Below the pieces are notes generated by a model. The model was given only the letters and a program-made list of their open reading frames with translations. It was not told the DNA's origin and searched no databases. The translations under genes and the position numbers were made by a program. Positions 9,880 to 19,768 of a stretch of DNA of 64,000 nt are shown one piece after another. The stretch is from Sarcomyxa edulis (taxonomy: Eukaryota; Basidiomycota; Agaricomycetes; Agaricales; Mycenaceae), in contig QUOL01000022.1 in NCBI GenBank assembly GCA_009761415.1, positions 1-64,000 of the forward strand. Reading direction: 5' to 3'. How positions within the stretch are numbered: position 1 is the stretch's first letter; the number at the start of each line of letters is the position of its first letter.

Positions 9880-10800
9880 GTTTACGGTCGCAGCAATAGT
9901 TTGTTCGGATTTGGGAGATTTCAGAAAGGCGATCGGTCGAAGCAATTCGTTAGAAGGTGAGAAGTGAGCTACTTCTCCTTGTATAGGATGGGTTTGTTGA
10001 TTATTTCGTTCGTACAGAGATGGGGGGGGTCTACCCTTTAGCTACCGTAATGTATTTTACAAGTCCGGTATAAGTATTCCTCGCCTCTTGCGATTAGGGG
10101 TTCGCCTTTCCACCCCTCGAGGCCTATTTCCGATAAAGAACGATGCACGCAGCATGAACCGGATATTGGTTCCACCGGGAGAACGTCCGTTAAAATTGGT
10201 AGAGCGTATTTCGAATGCAGACTTTTCGTTTCCGATCGGTTGTGTCGAAGGGCAACCCCTTATTGTCGCTATGTCGCTCTTTGGCGAATTTCCTACCGAA
10301 TCGGCCGCTTTACTGGATCGGTCGATCGGCCAATTCTTGGAATCGGTCGGCTACGAGCCATAATCCTTGGGTAGAGACGACAATCGGTCGTTCCTGGAAC
10401 AGCATGTCGCGTTGAATAGTGTTACACATATGCTTCATCTTGTCTTGATAGATCCATAATTTAGAATCGCTTGGTGAATGGGTCAACCGATCGGCCAGTG
10501 CAAAGGATTGGTCAGTCGCGCGCTCGAAATCTTAAGCCGGGATAAACTGGTCGGCCATTTAATTGGATCGGCCAATCGGCCATGATATCATCTGCATGGA
10601 TAAGTTCCGTAACTCGAAATTGCCGAGTGACTAGGTTGGCCGATCGGTCAGCACATAGGATCGGTCAGTCGCGGGTTCGAATCATTGGATGGAAACGACG
10701 ATCGGCTACTCCTGGGACAGCATGTCGCGTCGAATGGCATTACACATGCGTGTCATCTGCACGGATAAGATCCGTAACTTGAAATCGCTGGATGACTAGG
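9880..10800. repeat. Diverged ~155-165 bp repeats with CGATCGG
   Basis: CCGATCGG followed by cAGTgcatAGGATcGGTCAGTCGC recurs at 10487, 10640 and 10805 (spacing 153 and 165). A second block (ACGA-ATCGG then GGACAGCATGTCGCG) recurs at 10377 and 10695, about two periods apart. The period resembles that of the array left of the retrotransposon, but the unit sequence is different. No gene is supported here. Confidence 0.6.
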
Positions 10801-10998
10801 TCGGCCGATCGGTCAGTGCATAGGATCGGTCAGTCGCACGTTCGAGTCCTTATACCAAGATAAGTGTCGGCCGATCGGTTGGTGCATATTATCGGTCGGT
10901 TGCGCGTTCGAATCCTTAGACCAAGATAAGTGTCGGCCGATCGGTTGGTGCATATTATCGGTCGGTTGCGCGTTCGAATCCTTAGACCAAGATAAGTG
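10801..10998. repeat. 66-bp tandem repeat, three units
   Basis: Units at 10801-10866, 10867-10932 and 10933-10998. The last two are identical and the first is diverged. A partial fourth start (TCGGCCGA) follows at 10999. Each unit has CGATCGG near its start and a GCGTTCGAATCC-like core that resembles a Pol III B box. Confidence 0.85.
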
Positions 10999-11279
10999 TC
11001 GGCCGACTTTGTAACCGAACCTTCTACAGAAAGCGATCGCGTTTGGCCTCCTACTAAGTCGATCGGCAACGTTCCAATTCGAATTCGTAGGATAGGCCTT
11101 GGTCTTACATTGTCGGCAGCGATAGCCAGGTCTCGGATCCTTTCGGCGACCGATCGGCTGATAGATAGGGAAGTTCGTCAATTGTGTATCAGGAGTGATA
11201 GGCTAGGCCACCAGGTACGTGTGGGCGCAAGGTACAAGGAGTGATAGGAGCGTGTGTGTGGATTGGGCGATCGGTATTT

Positions 11280-12306
11280 CCAGAGGAAAATGCGTTTTGG
11301 CAGGGAGTTCATGGGTAACTGTATGACGGACGGGATCTTTTTAGGAGTCGTGGAGTCGTCTATTGGAAACTTCAGTCGTGATTCCTTCTAGACTGTCGTT
11401 AATTTTTCTGGTGACTGGTTGAACTCTTCATCTGTGGGAATACAGGGGTAATGGCTGAGGAAAGTCGTCAAAGCGTGAACGCAGTACTGAGCGGGTAGGT
11501 GAGGGATGGTCTTTCGGGGAGAAACCTAGATCGGCATGGGGTTAATGTCTTCGTACTCATGAAATGGATAGGAACTAGGATGTCGCAGGCTAGGGATGTT
11601 CACATCCTCACAGCGCGAGCTGAGATCTAGATGGACCTGGCACAGAATAGGAAGTTTGGTTTTCATCTGGAAACTCGAGATTTCCAGTGACAAGGGGGGT
11701 CATGAATGCTAGTATGAATGGGAAACTGATACCTTGTCATGCACACTAAGGTATAAAATGGCTCGCAGTGAGCTCGATGCTCTAGCAAATTCTTGAGCAA
11801 TTTTAAATTGAAGTGATTGGAAATTTGGTTGGATACTTGTACGAAAACACATGTTACATGGAGCAGTGTAAGTAGCTTGAGTCCAGGAGGAGCACTGGAG
11901 TGGAGAATGGGACGTCCAAGAGCGTGTAAAGACGTGCACAGGACGCGTCGAGGACGAGTCTCAGTGGAAGTGCTACATTTGGGCGATTGCTCGAGTTATC
12001 TCGGTAACTCGCGAGTTCAACTCGCTTCACTTCGATCAAACGAGTTGGTGTCTTTTCCGAACTGAAGCGAGTTCACCTCGAGGTCAACTCGCCTCGACGG
12101 CAACACTACCGGAGGAAGGAAGCCTGAGATCTGTTCCGAAATGGGCGATTTGTTTGGCAAATCCTTGTGAAATATACTCCGGAACGTTGCCGACTAACCG
12201 GCTCTGACCGGCTGCCTTGTCCCAATTTGGACCGGTGCACTCCGAGTTCGGTATTGTCAAGGCTCTTGTCCTCACGCCACTGCCACGGAGGGAATCATTG
12301 CCAGAG
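11280..12306. other. Intergenic; possible hAT-type terminus near 12108
   Basis: No gene is supported. Between about 11985 and 12108 the sequence is crowded with GCGAGTT/AACTCGC in both orientations and ends CAACACTA at 12101-12108. The complement is TAGTGTTG, the same start as the hAT element found at 15269-19138. No matching second end or 8-bp duplication was found, so this is at best a relic. Confidence 0.25.
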
Positions 12307-13554
12307 ATGGCCTACTTCGAGGCCGTCCCCTTCGAAATCTCCGAATTGATACTGGATTTTCTTCACGATGATCATAAATCTCTGAGCTCATCTTCCCTCG
12401 TTTGTCGCAGCTGGGTCCTAACCACTTGTTTCTGAAACATCGTACAGGCCTCTCCGACAGACGGAGCATAACATCATTCATAAGCCTCGCTGGATCATCT
12501 CGCTGCACCTTTCTCCCTGCGATACGCACGCTCGTGTTTGAATTTGATCTGGTTCACTACACAGATCAGATCCGAATAGCCTTCAAACTTCTATCGCCTT
12601 GCCCCTCCCTCACGGCATTAGAAGTCATGAAAATCTGGGGTAGTCGCTCGTATCCAGAAGTACCTCAGTTGTCTTGGATTGCCAATGTCTTGCCTGGAAT
12701 TCGTGATTTGACATTCGCCTCTTATCTGGTCATTCCGGACAATGTGTATCGTCTTAGCGCGTCATTTCCAGAGCTTCGATCCCTGTCCTTCAAAGTCCTA
12801 TCTTGTCCTCAGGGTCGCGCTCACCCACCTCCTTCCGGAATTTCTGGCGCGAGCTTTACCCACCTTCGTACTCTGCATCTCAGCATAGAGGACCCGGAAA
12901 TCTTCATCAATTCATTTCGGAGCATACGGGACTGGAAGCCTCAGCTGGAGACGCTTAAACTCTGCGTTGCTAGTTCTTCGCATGATGGATGGAGATGTGG
13001 AGATGCCACCAATTCATTTCTGAAGGCCAACGAGTCCACGTTGATCAATCTCAGCTTGAGCCGAGAGTTTCTCTTTGCTAGTTTCCCAGAAAACAGTCAG
13101 TATTAGCTCTCAGTTCTTCGTCCCTTGTCCGCTCATTTCTTCTTCTTTTTACCAAGAATCAAAATCGGGCGAGGCAGTAGATCTAAGCCCACTATCTAAT
13201 CTCCGTTCTCTCGCTATCAAAACGCACAATGTGGACAATATCTGCGAATTGCTGCTTACTGTCACAAATCCATATTTCTTGTTGGAGGTCGTCACCATCG
13301 AGATAATAGTGTGGCATTTTGCCGACTATGGCGCTGATCTCCCTGATGACGCAGAACCATGCAAGTGTGTTCCGTCTTTGGCACTAGAAAGACTCGCGAG
13401 TGTCATCCAGAGGGAGCAGTTGTGTGGGATCAAGACATTCGAGATCCGCATCCCGTCACAGTTGGGCAACGAGTGGTCGAAACTTGTTGCCAAGTATTTC
13501 AGAAGCGGGTCAGAGGGTATGACGCTGAAAGTAGTAGTCTTGGAGATGGAATGA
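12307..13554 (+). pseudogene. F-box/leucine-rich-like protein with a one-base frame break
   Basis: The ATG at 12307 opens an F-box: VPFEISELILDFLHDD, then LVCRSWV. Directly after the Trp-Val the frame stops (TGA at 12433), while the next frame carries on in register (PNHLFLKH and about 225 more residues to 13095). A single missing base near 12417 would explain this. An intron at 13096-13156 (GTCAGT...AG) restores phase precisely into the last exon, which ends at 13554. The body is leucine-rich with repeated L-x-x-L motifs, as in other Agaricomycete F-box proteins that recruit substrates to SCF ubiquitin ligases. It is not close to the three-member F-box family elsewhere in the window. It could be a recent pseudogene or a sequencing error. 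Confidence 0.7.
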
Positions 13555-13965
13555 GTCGTCTAGACATAACATTGCCAGTACAGTGTAGTGAGTCATGCCC
13601 GCGTTAATTTTTCTTTAGTACCGAGTTGAACAAGCAGACACTGGGATAATTGCAAGGCACCCACCAACTGTATAATCCTTTCTGTGATTCCTTCGGACTA
13701 GACACCAGTCGTACGCAAGCAGTTGCCCCTAGCGTGACCTTGCCCAGCTACCAGTGGTTGTCCTGAGGCGCTCAGGACAGAATGAGGTACGAATGGTTGG
13801 TGTCTGTTTATAAGAGACTACTCAGGTACATAAACTGCTATCTGCGCGATCGTTGTCTCACGCTCAAAATATCGCAGTGTCCTTCATCACCATCACCATC
13901 ATGACTCTCCGCCAACTTTAACGGCGACTCCCTGCAACACTTCGAGTGGTGTTCCATCTCGTACA

Positions 13966-14986
13966 ATGGCTATCTTTCCACCCAAGAGCAGCAAAGATCA
14001 TGATCGACTAAAAAATGACACCGGGCCTATTGGTCGGACAGGTGCCAAAAAGACTTTCGGTTGGAAAACTATTGCAATGGGCGCTGCAGTCATCATTAGT
14101 ATCATTTGGGTTTTCACACCCAGAGAATTGCGTTCCCCGATGTCTTTGGGAACCAAGGTCGAAGAAATTGGCAAGTAACAGTCTCTCAAAACAACGAAAT
14201 AGTCTCTTAATTACAGTGTTCAGTCGCAGTCTATAAGGACAAGTGGGCTGGTTCAAGTATCCAAGAAGTCCATACTTCGATTGCCTCACCCTTGCCCTCA
14301 TCGCCCCCAGCTGACCATTATGATGAGCCGACGCTGCGTCCCACCTCGTTCGCCATGGATCCTGATCCTTTGAAAACTGTTTATTGCAAGACTCCATACA
14401 AAGATGGTCTACCACTGGTCCAGTATGCCATCATAATCGACGCAGGCTCCACAGGATCTCGAATCCATATCTACAAATTCAACAATTGCCGCGCTTCACC
14501 CATGTACGAATACGAAACATTCAAGACGAACCAGCCGGCCATATCGTCATTCGCGCATCTATTCACACTGTCGGGACTATCGTCGTTCCCTGGCAGACCC
14601 ATTGAGGCAGCGAAAAGTCTTGACGTCCTCATGGATGAGGCAGTTAGAGTGGTACCGGAGTCTCTTTGGAAATGCACACCTGTGGCTGTCAAAGTTACCG
14701 CTGGTATCCGCGTTCTACCGGGTTCGCAAAGCGCGGATATCCTCGCTGCTGTGAGGCAGAGATTACATGACAAATACCCATTCCAGCTGCACGGTGATAA
14801 CGGCCAGGGCGTGGGTATCGTGGAGGGTAGAGACGCAGGCGTTTACGCCTGGATAACGGCAAACTATCTGCTCAACACCATTCGTGCCGACACGCCTAAA
14901 GACACGCATACTTATGCGGTTCTTGATCTAGGAGTTGGGCTCACTCGGATTATTTTCGAACCCATGCTCACCCAGTCAAACGTAGG
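13966..14986 (+). pseudogene. GDA1/CD39 nucleoside diphosphatase, 5' part, cut by transposon
   Basis: The N-terminus from 13966 has a short basic cytoplasmic tail and one membrane anchor (about residues 34-52), as in Golgi GDP/UDPases. Apyrase region 1 is IIIDAGSTGSRIHIYKF and region 2 is KVTAGIRVLPG. Region 3 reads EGRDAGVYAWITANYLL, with Ala where the family has its catalytic Glu. Region 4 reads DLGVGLTRIIFEP in place of the usual DLGGGSTQIVFEP. The coding sequence runs to 14978, then the target duplication 14979-14986 and a hAT element. It resumes at 19769. The first intron (acceptor AG at 14215-14216) does not keep frame with the good-looking GTAAC donor at 14175; a donor at 14158 would. 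So even without the insertion, this copy may be a degenerate paralogue. Confidence 0.85.
14979..14986. repeat. Target-site duplication AACGTAGG, left copy
   Basis: Identical 8-mer to 19769-19776, abutting the two perfect inverted repeats of the outer hAT element. Eight bases is the hAT hallmark. Confidence 0.95.
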
Positions 14987-15277
14987 CAAGAGGGAGCCAC
15001 AAAAAAAATTATTCATATGGGGTCGGTTTTTTTATTAAGACCTGGAGTCGGGGACCAACCAACCGCGCACGTGATATATTACTATATATGGAAACGGTTG
15101 ATGCCTGGCCTTCCGGCCGTCCGACTCTCGAGACTCAACGAGTCAACGCTCAACCCAGTAACCGACAACGTTTTCGAGGCGGACCGTTTGATACAAGGCA
15201 CAACTCGCAGGTCCAGTCATTGGACACATAATCTTTGCCGACACAACGGAGATGGTACTATGTGCAAGTAGTGATGT

Positions 15278-15425
15278 ACAAGGCCCGGCTTGGCCTGAAA
15301 GCCCGGGCTTGGGCTTGGCTCGTATAGGCTCAGGCTCTGCAAAATCTCAAGCCAAGCCTGGCTCGAAGGCTCAGGCCTGGCTCGGGCTTGGCTTGGCCTG
15401 AGCCCGGGCTTCTGCATAAACATCG
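15278..15425. repeat. Subterminal GCCCGGGCTT repeats, left end of inner hAT
   Basis: GCCCGGGCTTGG, AGGCTCAGGC and GGCTTGGC recur many times between the inverted repeat and the transposase stop. Such subterminal arrays are known transposase-binding sites in hAT elements; binding here is inferred. Confidence 0.75.
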
Positions 15426-15481
15426 CATTGAAGCCCAACTACTATCAGCAGTACAAAATTTCCTGTGGTTGCATGTAAAGA

Positions 15482-18400
15482 CTATACATAATCAAAGTCT
15501 AATTCTATATCATCATCGTCCTCTCCATCCTCTCCTTCAATAAGTATGCTATCCCAACCTAAAACATCTTTTTCTTTACCTTCGAGTAGTACTGAGTCCG
15601 TGTCAACATCTGTATCTTCGTCTTCATCTACTTCCATGAGAGATGACGGAGATTCGCGGACTATGATGTCGGTCCGAAACGCGGTTTTCAGAAACTGGAG
15701 AGCCTCGACGATATCACCCTTGAGACGGTTCCGACCCTTACTGATAGTAATTCCGGCCGACGAAAATGCCCGTTCGCTAGAGACTGAAGAAGCCATGATG
15801 CCGAGGTAGTCTCGAGCGAGGGACGCCCATGTTGGGTTGCGAGTTTGGTTATGCTACAGAAAGGAGAGTAAGTGTTTGCTTTGCGGTACAAGATAAACTG
15901 GAAACATACCCCCCACCATTCAACAATGGTGGTTCCATCTGGCACGTCATCCTCGCTATCAAGATAACGGTTGAATTCTCGCATCCATGGACGGGTGGGA
16001 TCTGCCGGGGTGGGAATCGAAGACGGAGAAGCGAAAGAATCGTCGTCGGAATTGTCGCCGGAATCGTCGCTGAGTTCACGAAGGAGATTGGAAAGCTTCG
16101 ATTTCTTCCTCGCTGGTGCAGGTACAACAGCGGCACTGTTTAATAGCAGATACCGAGCCTTAAACTGCAAAATGACGAGAAAATCAGCAAAATAAACTAA
16201 ACACCAAAATCGGACGTACAATGAGCTCAATCTCGAGTAACGCCTCGTCGTACAAAGCAGTGGACCAATTCTTTTTGAAATGGTTCATCTTCTTCGAAGG
16301 GTCAAGCACTGTGAGAAATATTAGCACAACTCAACGAGATACAAAATTCAATGTTTGCTTACCCATTGCAAACGTGTATGCATCGGAATATGCAGTTTTT
16401 TCGTAGTACTCCTCAATTTTCTGAAGGCCTGCCTTTAAAGGGGACCGGAACTCTGCCCACGTAGCTCTTTTTGAACGAGAGGTCCAGCCTGCGTGGAGTG
16501 ATTCCAGGGCGGGAATGGCAAGGTGCATACTCGGGCCTTCATCTGATGAGAATGCCTGTTGAGCAGCATTGGAGAGCTGAGAGCATGACTTATGAGAGAA
16601 CAATAATATGCCCGAACGGAGAATGCTTACCGCAAGTAGTCGGAGAAGCGAATTGACTCGTACCCATTCGGACGGAGTCAGAATAAGAGCCGCAAGTTTA
16701 GCACTCTTGGCAATATCCCTTTCTTCCCGAGCAATCTTGAACATGAAGCTATCAACATGCTATCAAGTAGTCAGTAAAATACTAGAGTAGGGATTGCAAG
16801 TGGATACATACATCCTTGAGTTGCTCCGCACGATGAAGCATCATGTACGTAGATGACCATCGGATGACCATATCAAGGATCATCTGCCTTGGAGAGATGT
16901 TCGCAGTGATCTGGATGGTACGGAACAGCTCTTTCCGTTTTGACGAAGAGCGCTCCTGCAAAACAAAGGTGGCTCAAAACTTGGAGCATAAATTATATCA
17001 AATAACGTACCTTGACGGCAATAGCACGGACAAGACCGAGTACATCGCGGTGCGGTCCAGGAGTAACATCGGGGATATGATCATCGGGCTGATGCGGGTT
17101 GTAGCATTTGGCACTCGAATGAGCCGCGATAAGAGCTTGTGTTGCGAGATTAATGACGTGTGCCAGGCATCTACTCAAAGATGTTTATTCCGGGAAAACA
17201 GAGTGAAAAATCAAGGCGTACCTTATACGCTGCTTGATGGCGTCGTAAGACTCCCCTGTTGACATTGTTATCTGATGAGCAAACTCGACCATCATCGTGT
17301 CGTTATTCGATGCGTTGTCGCATGTGACATGGCCAACCTAGAAGCCAAATGCTCGTCACATGATCATTAGTCGAGAAAAGAAAGAAATCTAACCTTATGC
17401 GTGATGCCGACACGAGCACAAATTTTATACAAGGCCTGTCCAAGGCGTTTCCCATTATGCGCGTTATTGAGCTGCGTGAACCCAAGAAGTGCGCTGCACT
17501 TTGTCCAGACACCGGGAGTCGGTTCCTCGATCCAGTGGCCAGTGACAGCAAAGTAGGCGTCGGCATTATTTGCTTGCCAAGCATCGCAAGTGAGACTAAC
17601 CTTGCCACTAGCCCGCGCACTCTGTATATAGAAGAATAAGTATCTACTAGATGTATAAGGAATCAAATGAGCTCACGTTTAGGCGTTCTTTCAAATTCGT
17701 GAGATTTTCTTTGAAAAGCTTGATGATCTCATCTCGAGTCGCACGCCGGTCCGGAATCTTGACCCCAGTAGTAGCGCGCGCGGCGACGTTGATCATTTTT
17801 TTGAACGATGGATGTTCGAGGGCAGAGACAGGCTGCAAAATAATACATTAATTGTATTTATGATAGGCTGCATGGGTCTCAACTCACCTGATCAGTCGAT
17901 ATCAACCATTCTACAGCTGCCTCCCTGAATAGTTTATCCGAATAAGGGATTTCACGCGTAGGTCGTTCACGGAGGTGGCCGTCGAGGGTTTCCTGCTTCT
18001 TCTGTGCCTCGGTAGCAATGGCTTTCTTTCGATCGTCGATGTCGCATTGTAATTTTGATTCGAAGGTGTTTTTGATTGCCCATAAATGGTACTTGCCCTG
18101 AGAATCCACAAGCGTTCAGTATCGAGTGCACTAGTTTGATTGAAAAACGTACCTTATGAAATGCTGCAAGATGACGTCGAAGGGTTGAGGTATCGGCAAC
18201 CATTGGTTTTCCCCCTGTTGACCTGCCCCATAGCTCTCGTTAGTATATAACAGGAGAATCAAGGTGTGTTGACTTACTGGCAGACCTTACAAGCACGTCG
18301 TGGCTTTCCATCGTGACCCCTTACCGGCGCCTCGAAGAAGTGATTTAGGTCTCGCGATTTTTCTTCGTGCGTAAGTTTGGAGGATTGGCTCGTGATTGTG

Positions 18401-18892
18401 TCGATCGTATCCAAGTCCTTGAGAAAACCGTCCGCGCCAACTTCGTCAGGCGTATTCGCGCGCTTGCGCTTCTTGGTAGGTTCTACATTCAACGATATTG
18501 TTAGCCAAGAACACGAACAAATTGTTAAACATACTTTTTTTGCTTTTATGCCCCCCGGTGACTAAGACTGAAGTCGGTAAGTCCGAGTCTGAACCTGATT
18601 CAGATCCGGAGTCATGAATGCTGATGGTCGGTGATGCTCCTGGAGTTCCATTAGAAGGGAGAGACTCTGGAAGAGGATGAAGAGTCTGAGGCGGGACTTG
18701 TGTAGGAGTGGTTCCTGAAGGCTGTTGCTGCGGAATCGAGGAAGCCTGACTTTCGATAGATCGAGCTTGAGCATCCTGCTGAGAAGGAAGAGCACGCGTC
18801 GCAATATTACTGGAGTCGGTAATCTTATCAGTTGGCTTCCTAGTACGGCGAGCCCCATTGGGAAGAATATCGTCGGGATTCATACGGTCCAT
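15482..18892 (-). CDS. hAT-family transposase with BED zinc finger
   Basis: The ATG at 18892 starts a long serine/proline-rich acidic N-terminus with a basic KKRKR cluster. A BED finger follows, split by an intron: KPRRACKVC then TLRRHLAAFHK (CX2C...HX4H). Catalytic blocks downstream are LTCDAWQA, VTCDNASNN and RWSSTYMM. The C-terminal dimerisation block MASSVSSERAFSSAG...KGRNRLKGDIVEALQ lies near 15700-15800 and is strongly diagnostic of hAT. The tail is very acidic and ends at TAG 15482-15484. About a dozen short introns with good GT-AG ends separate the exons, and I found no internal stop or frame break in the exon series. It could therefore be active and may also act on the non-autonomous element that surrounds it, although their inverted repeats differ. 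Confidence 0.88.
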
Positions 18893-18987
18893 TGTCGAGC
18901 TTTTTTTGGAAAAAAAAAATTGTTAATTGCCTTACTAAGTAGTACTGTATATTACTACCACATGGTTCGATGAATTTCAGATCAAAA

Positions 18988-19130
18988 GCCCGGGCTTTAG
19001 GGCTTGACTTGGGCTTGCAAAATCTAAAGCCGGGCCAAAGCCAACTTCAGGCCCTACCTTCAGGCCGGGCTTGGCCGGGCTTCTGTCGGCCGGGCTTCTC
19101 GGGCTTGCGGGCTTGAGGCCGGGCCTTGTA
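18988..19130. repeat. Subterminal GCCCGGGCTT repeats, right end of inner hAT
   Basis: Repeated GCCCGGGCTT, GCCGGGC and GGGCTTG tracts mirror those at the left end of the inner element, just inside its inverted repeat. Confidence 0.75.
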
Positions 19131-19768
19131 CAACACTATGTGCAAGTGAGATCAGTTATCAACGGCGCGGATTAAGCTTAATAAGAATGTATCTAATGCA
19201 CCCATCTTGTTTTGCAGCCGCGCTTCCAACACTGAAGACCTCCTCAATGGTGACAATTTCAAGGTCGGATACGACAACCCCACAGGCTACAGCCGGTGCA
19301 TTCCGCCAGCATGTCAAAATCCGGGCACGTCGTATGCGACCCGAATGCGGTTGTCGTCCATCGAGTATGAATATTATTGATGTTTTGTTATTGACATCTG
19401 GGCCTTTTCGACGAGACCTCCGGACTCTTCAACCCCATTATTCATCGAGTCGTCGGTGAGTCCTCATCATCTGAACTCGAATTAGCCAGCAACTTCTCGA
19501 TGTTTTGACCCTCCTGTTTTCTCGGTTGAGGTCTTGAAGTTAGAGGGGGTGCAGAATCCGGATGCTGCAGTCAAATACAGGAATATAAGCCTCTTTCTTC
19601 AAGTTTCTTAGTCGAGAGTCTGCTCATAACGACATTTTGGCTCCTGATCCGTCTCAGAAAGGCCTCAAACAGGCAGAAAATAAGTGACTCCAAAAAAAAT
19701 TTAACCGCCCGATAGCTCGACTAACCAACCAACCTGATATGAATAATTTTTTTTGTGGCTCCCTCTTG

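Larger units (their letters stand above)
15269..19138 (-). mobile_element. Inner autonomous hAT transposon, 3870 bp
   Basis: Inverted ends TAGTGATGTACAAGGCCCGG (left) and, read from the other side, TAGTGTTGTACAAGGCCCGG (right) differ at one position. The 8-bp target duplication TGTGCAAG flanks it at 15261-15268 and 19139-19146. Subterminal regions are dense in GCCCGGGCTT-type repeats, and a complete spliced transposase gene fills the interior on the minus strand. The element sits inside the outer hAT, so it arrived later. Confidence 0.95.
15140..19460 (+). other. Possible captured gene fragment within the outer hAT, itself split by the inner hAT
   Basis: Left of the inner element (about 15203-15268) an open frame reads VIGHIIFADTTEMVLCA. 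Right of it, after a plausible intron (GTGAGATC at 19144 to TTTTGCAG at about 19217), coding-like frames continue to a GTGAGT donor near 19455. One frame contains DNFKVGYDNPTGYSRC and a CIPPACQNPGTS block. I do not recognise the family, and the reading frame across the intron is uncertain. Confidence 0.3.
14987..19768. mobile_element. Outer non-autonomous hAT element, 4782 bp including nested insertion
   Basis: The ends are perfect 32-bp inverted repeats (14987-15018 and 19737-19768, beginning CAAGAGGGAGCCAC) flanked by the 8-bp duplication AACGTAGG. It is inserted in a GDA1 exon. Fusing the flanks with one duplication copy keeps the GDA1 frame open (TQSNVGLEDGEHRYDL). Without the inner element it is about 0.9 kb and holds no transposase, so it was presumably mobilised in trans. 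Part of its interior looks like spliced coding sequence of an unrelated gene. The identical ends and duplication point to a recent insertion. Confidence 0.92.

Noticed and set aside
10640..10998. tRNA genes in the GTTCGAATCC repeats
   Set aside because: No acceptor stem, anticodon arm or A box at proper distance; only the B-box-like core is present.
10377..10998. CRISPR array
   Set aside because: Units are contiguous or diverged tandem copies without unique spacers, in a eukaryotic genome.
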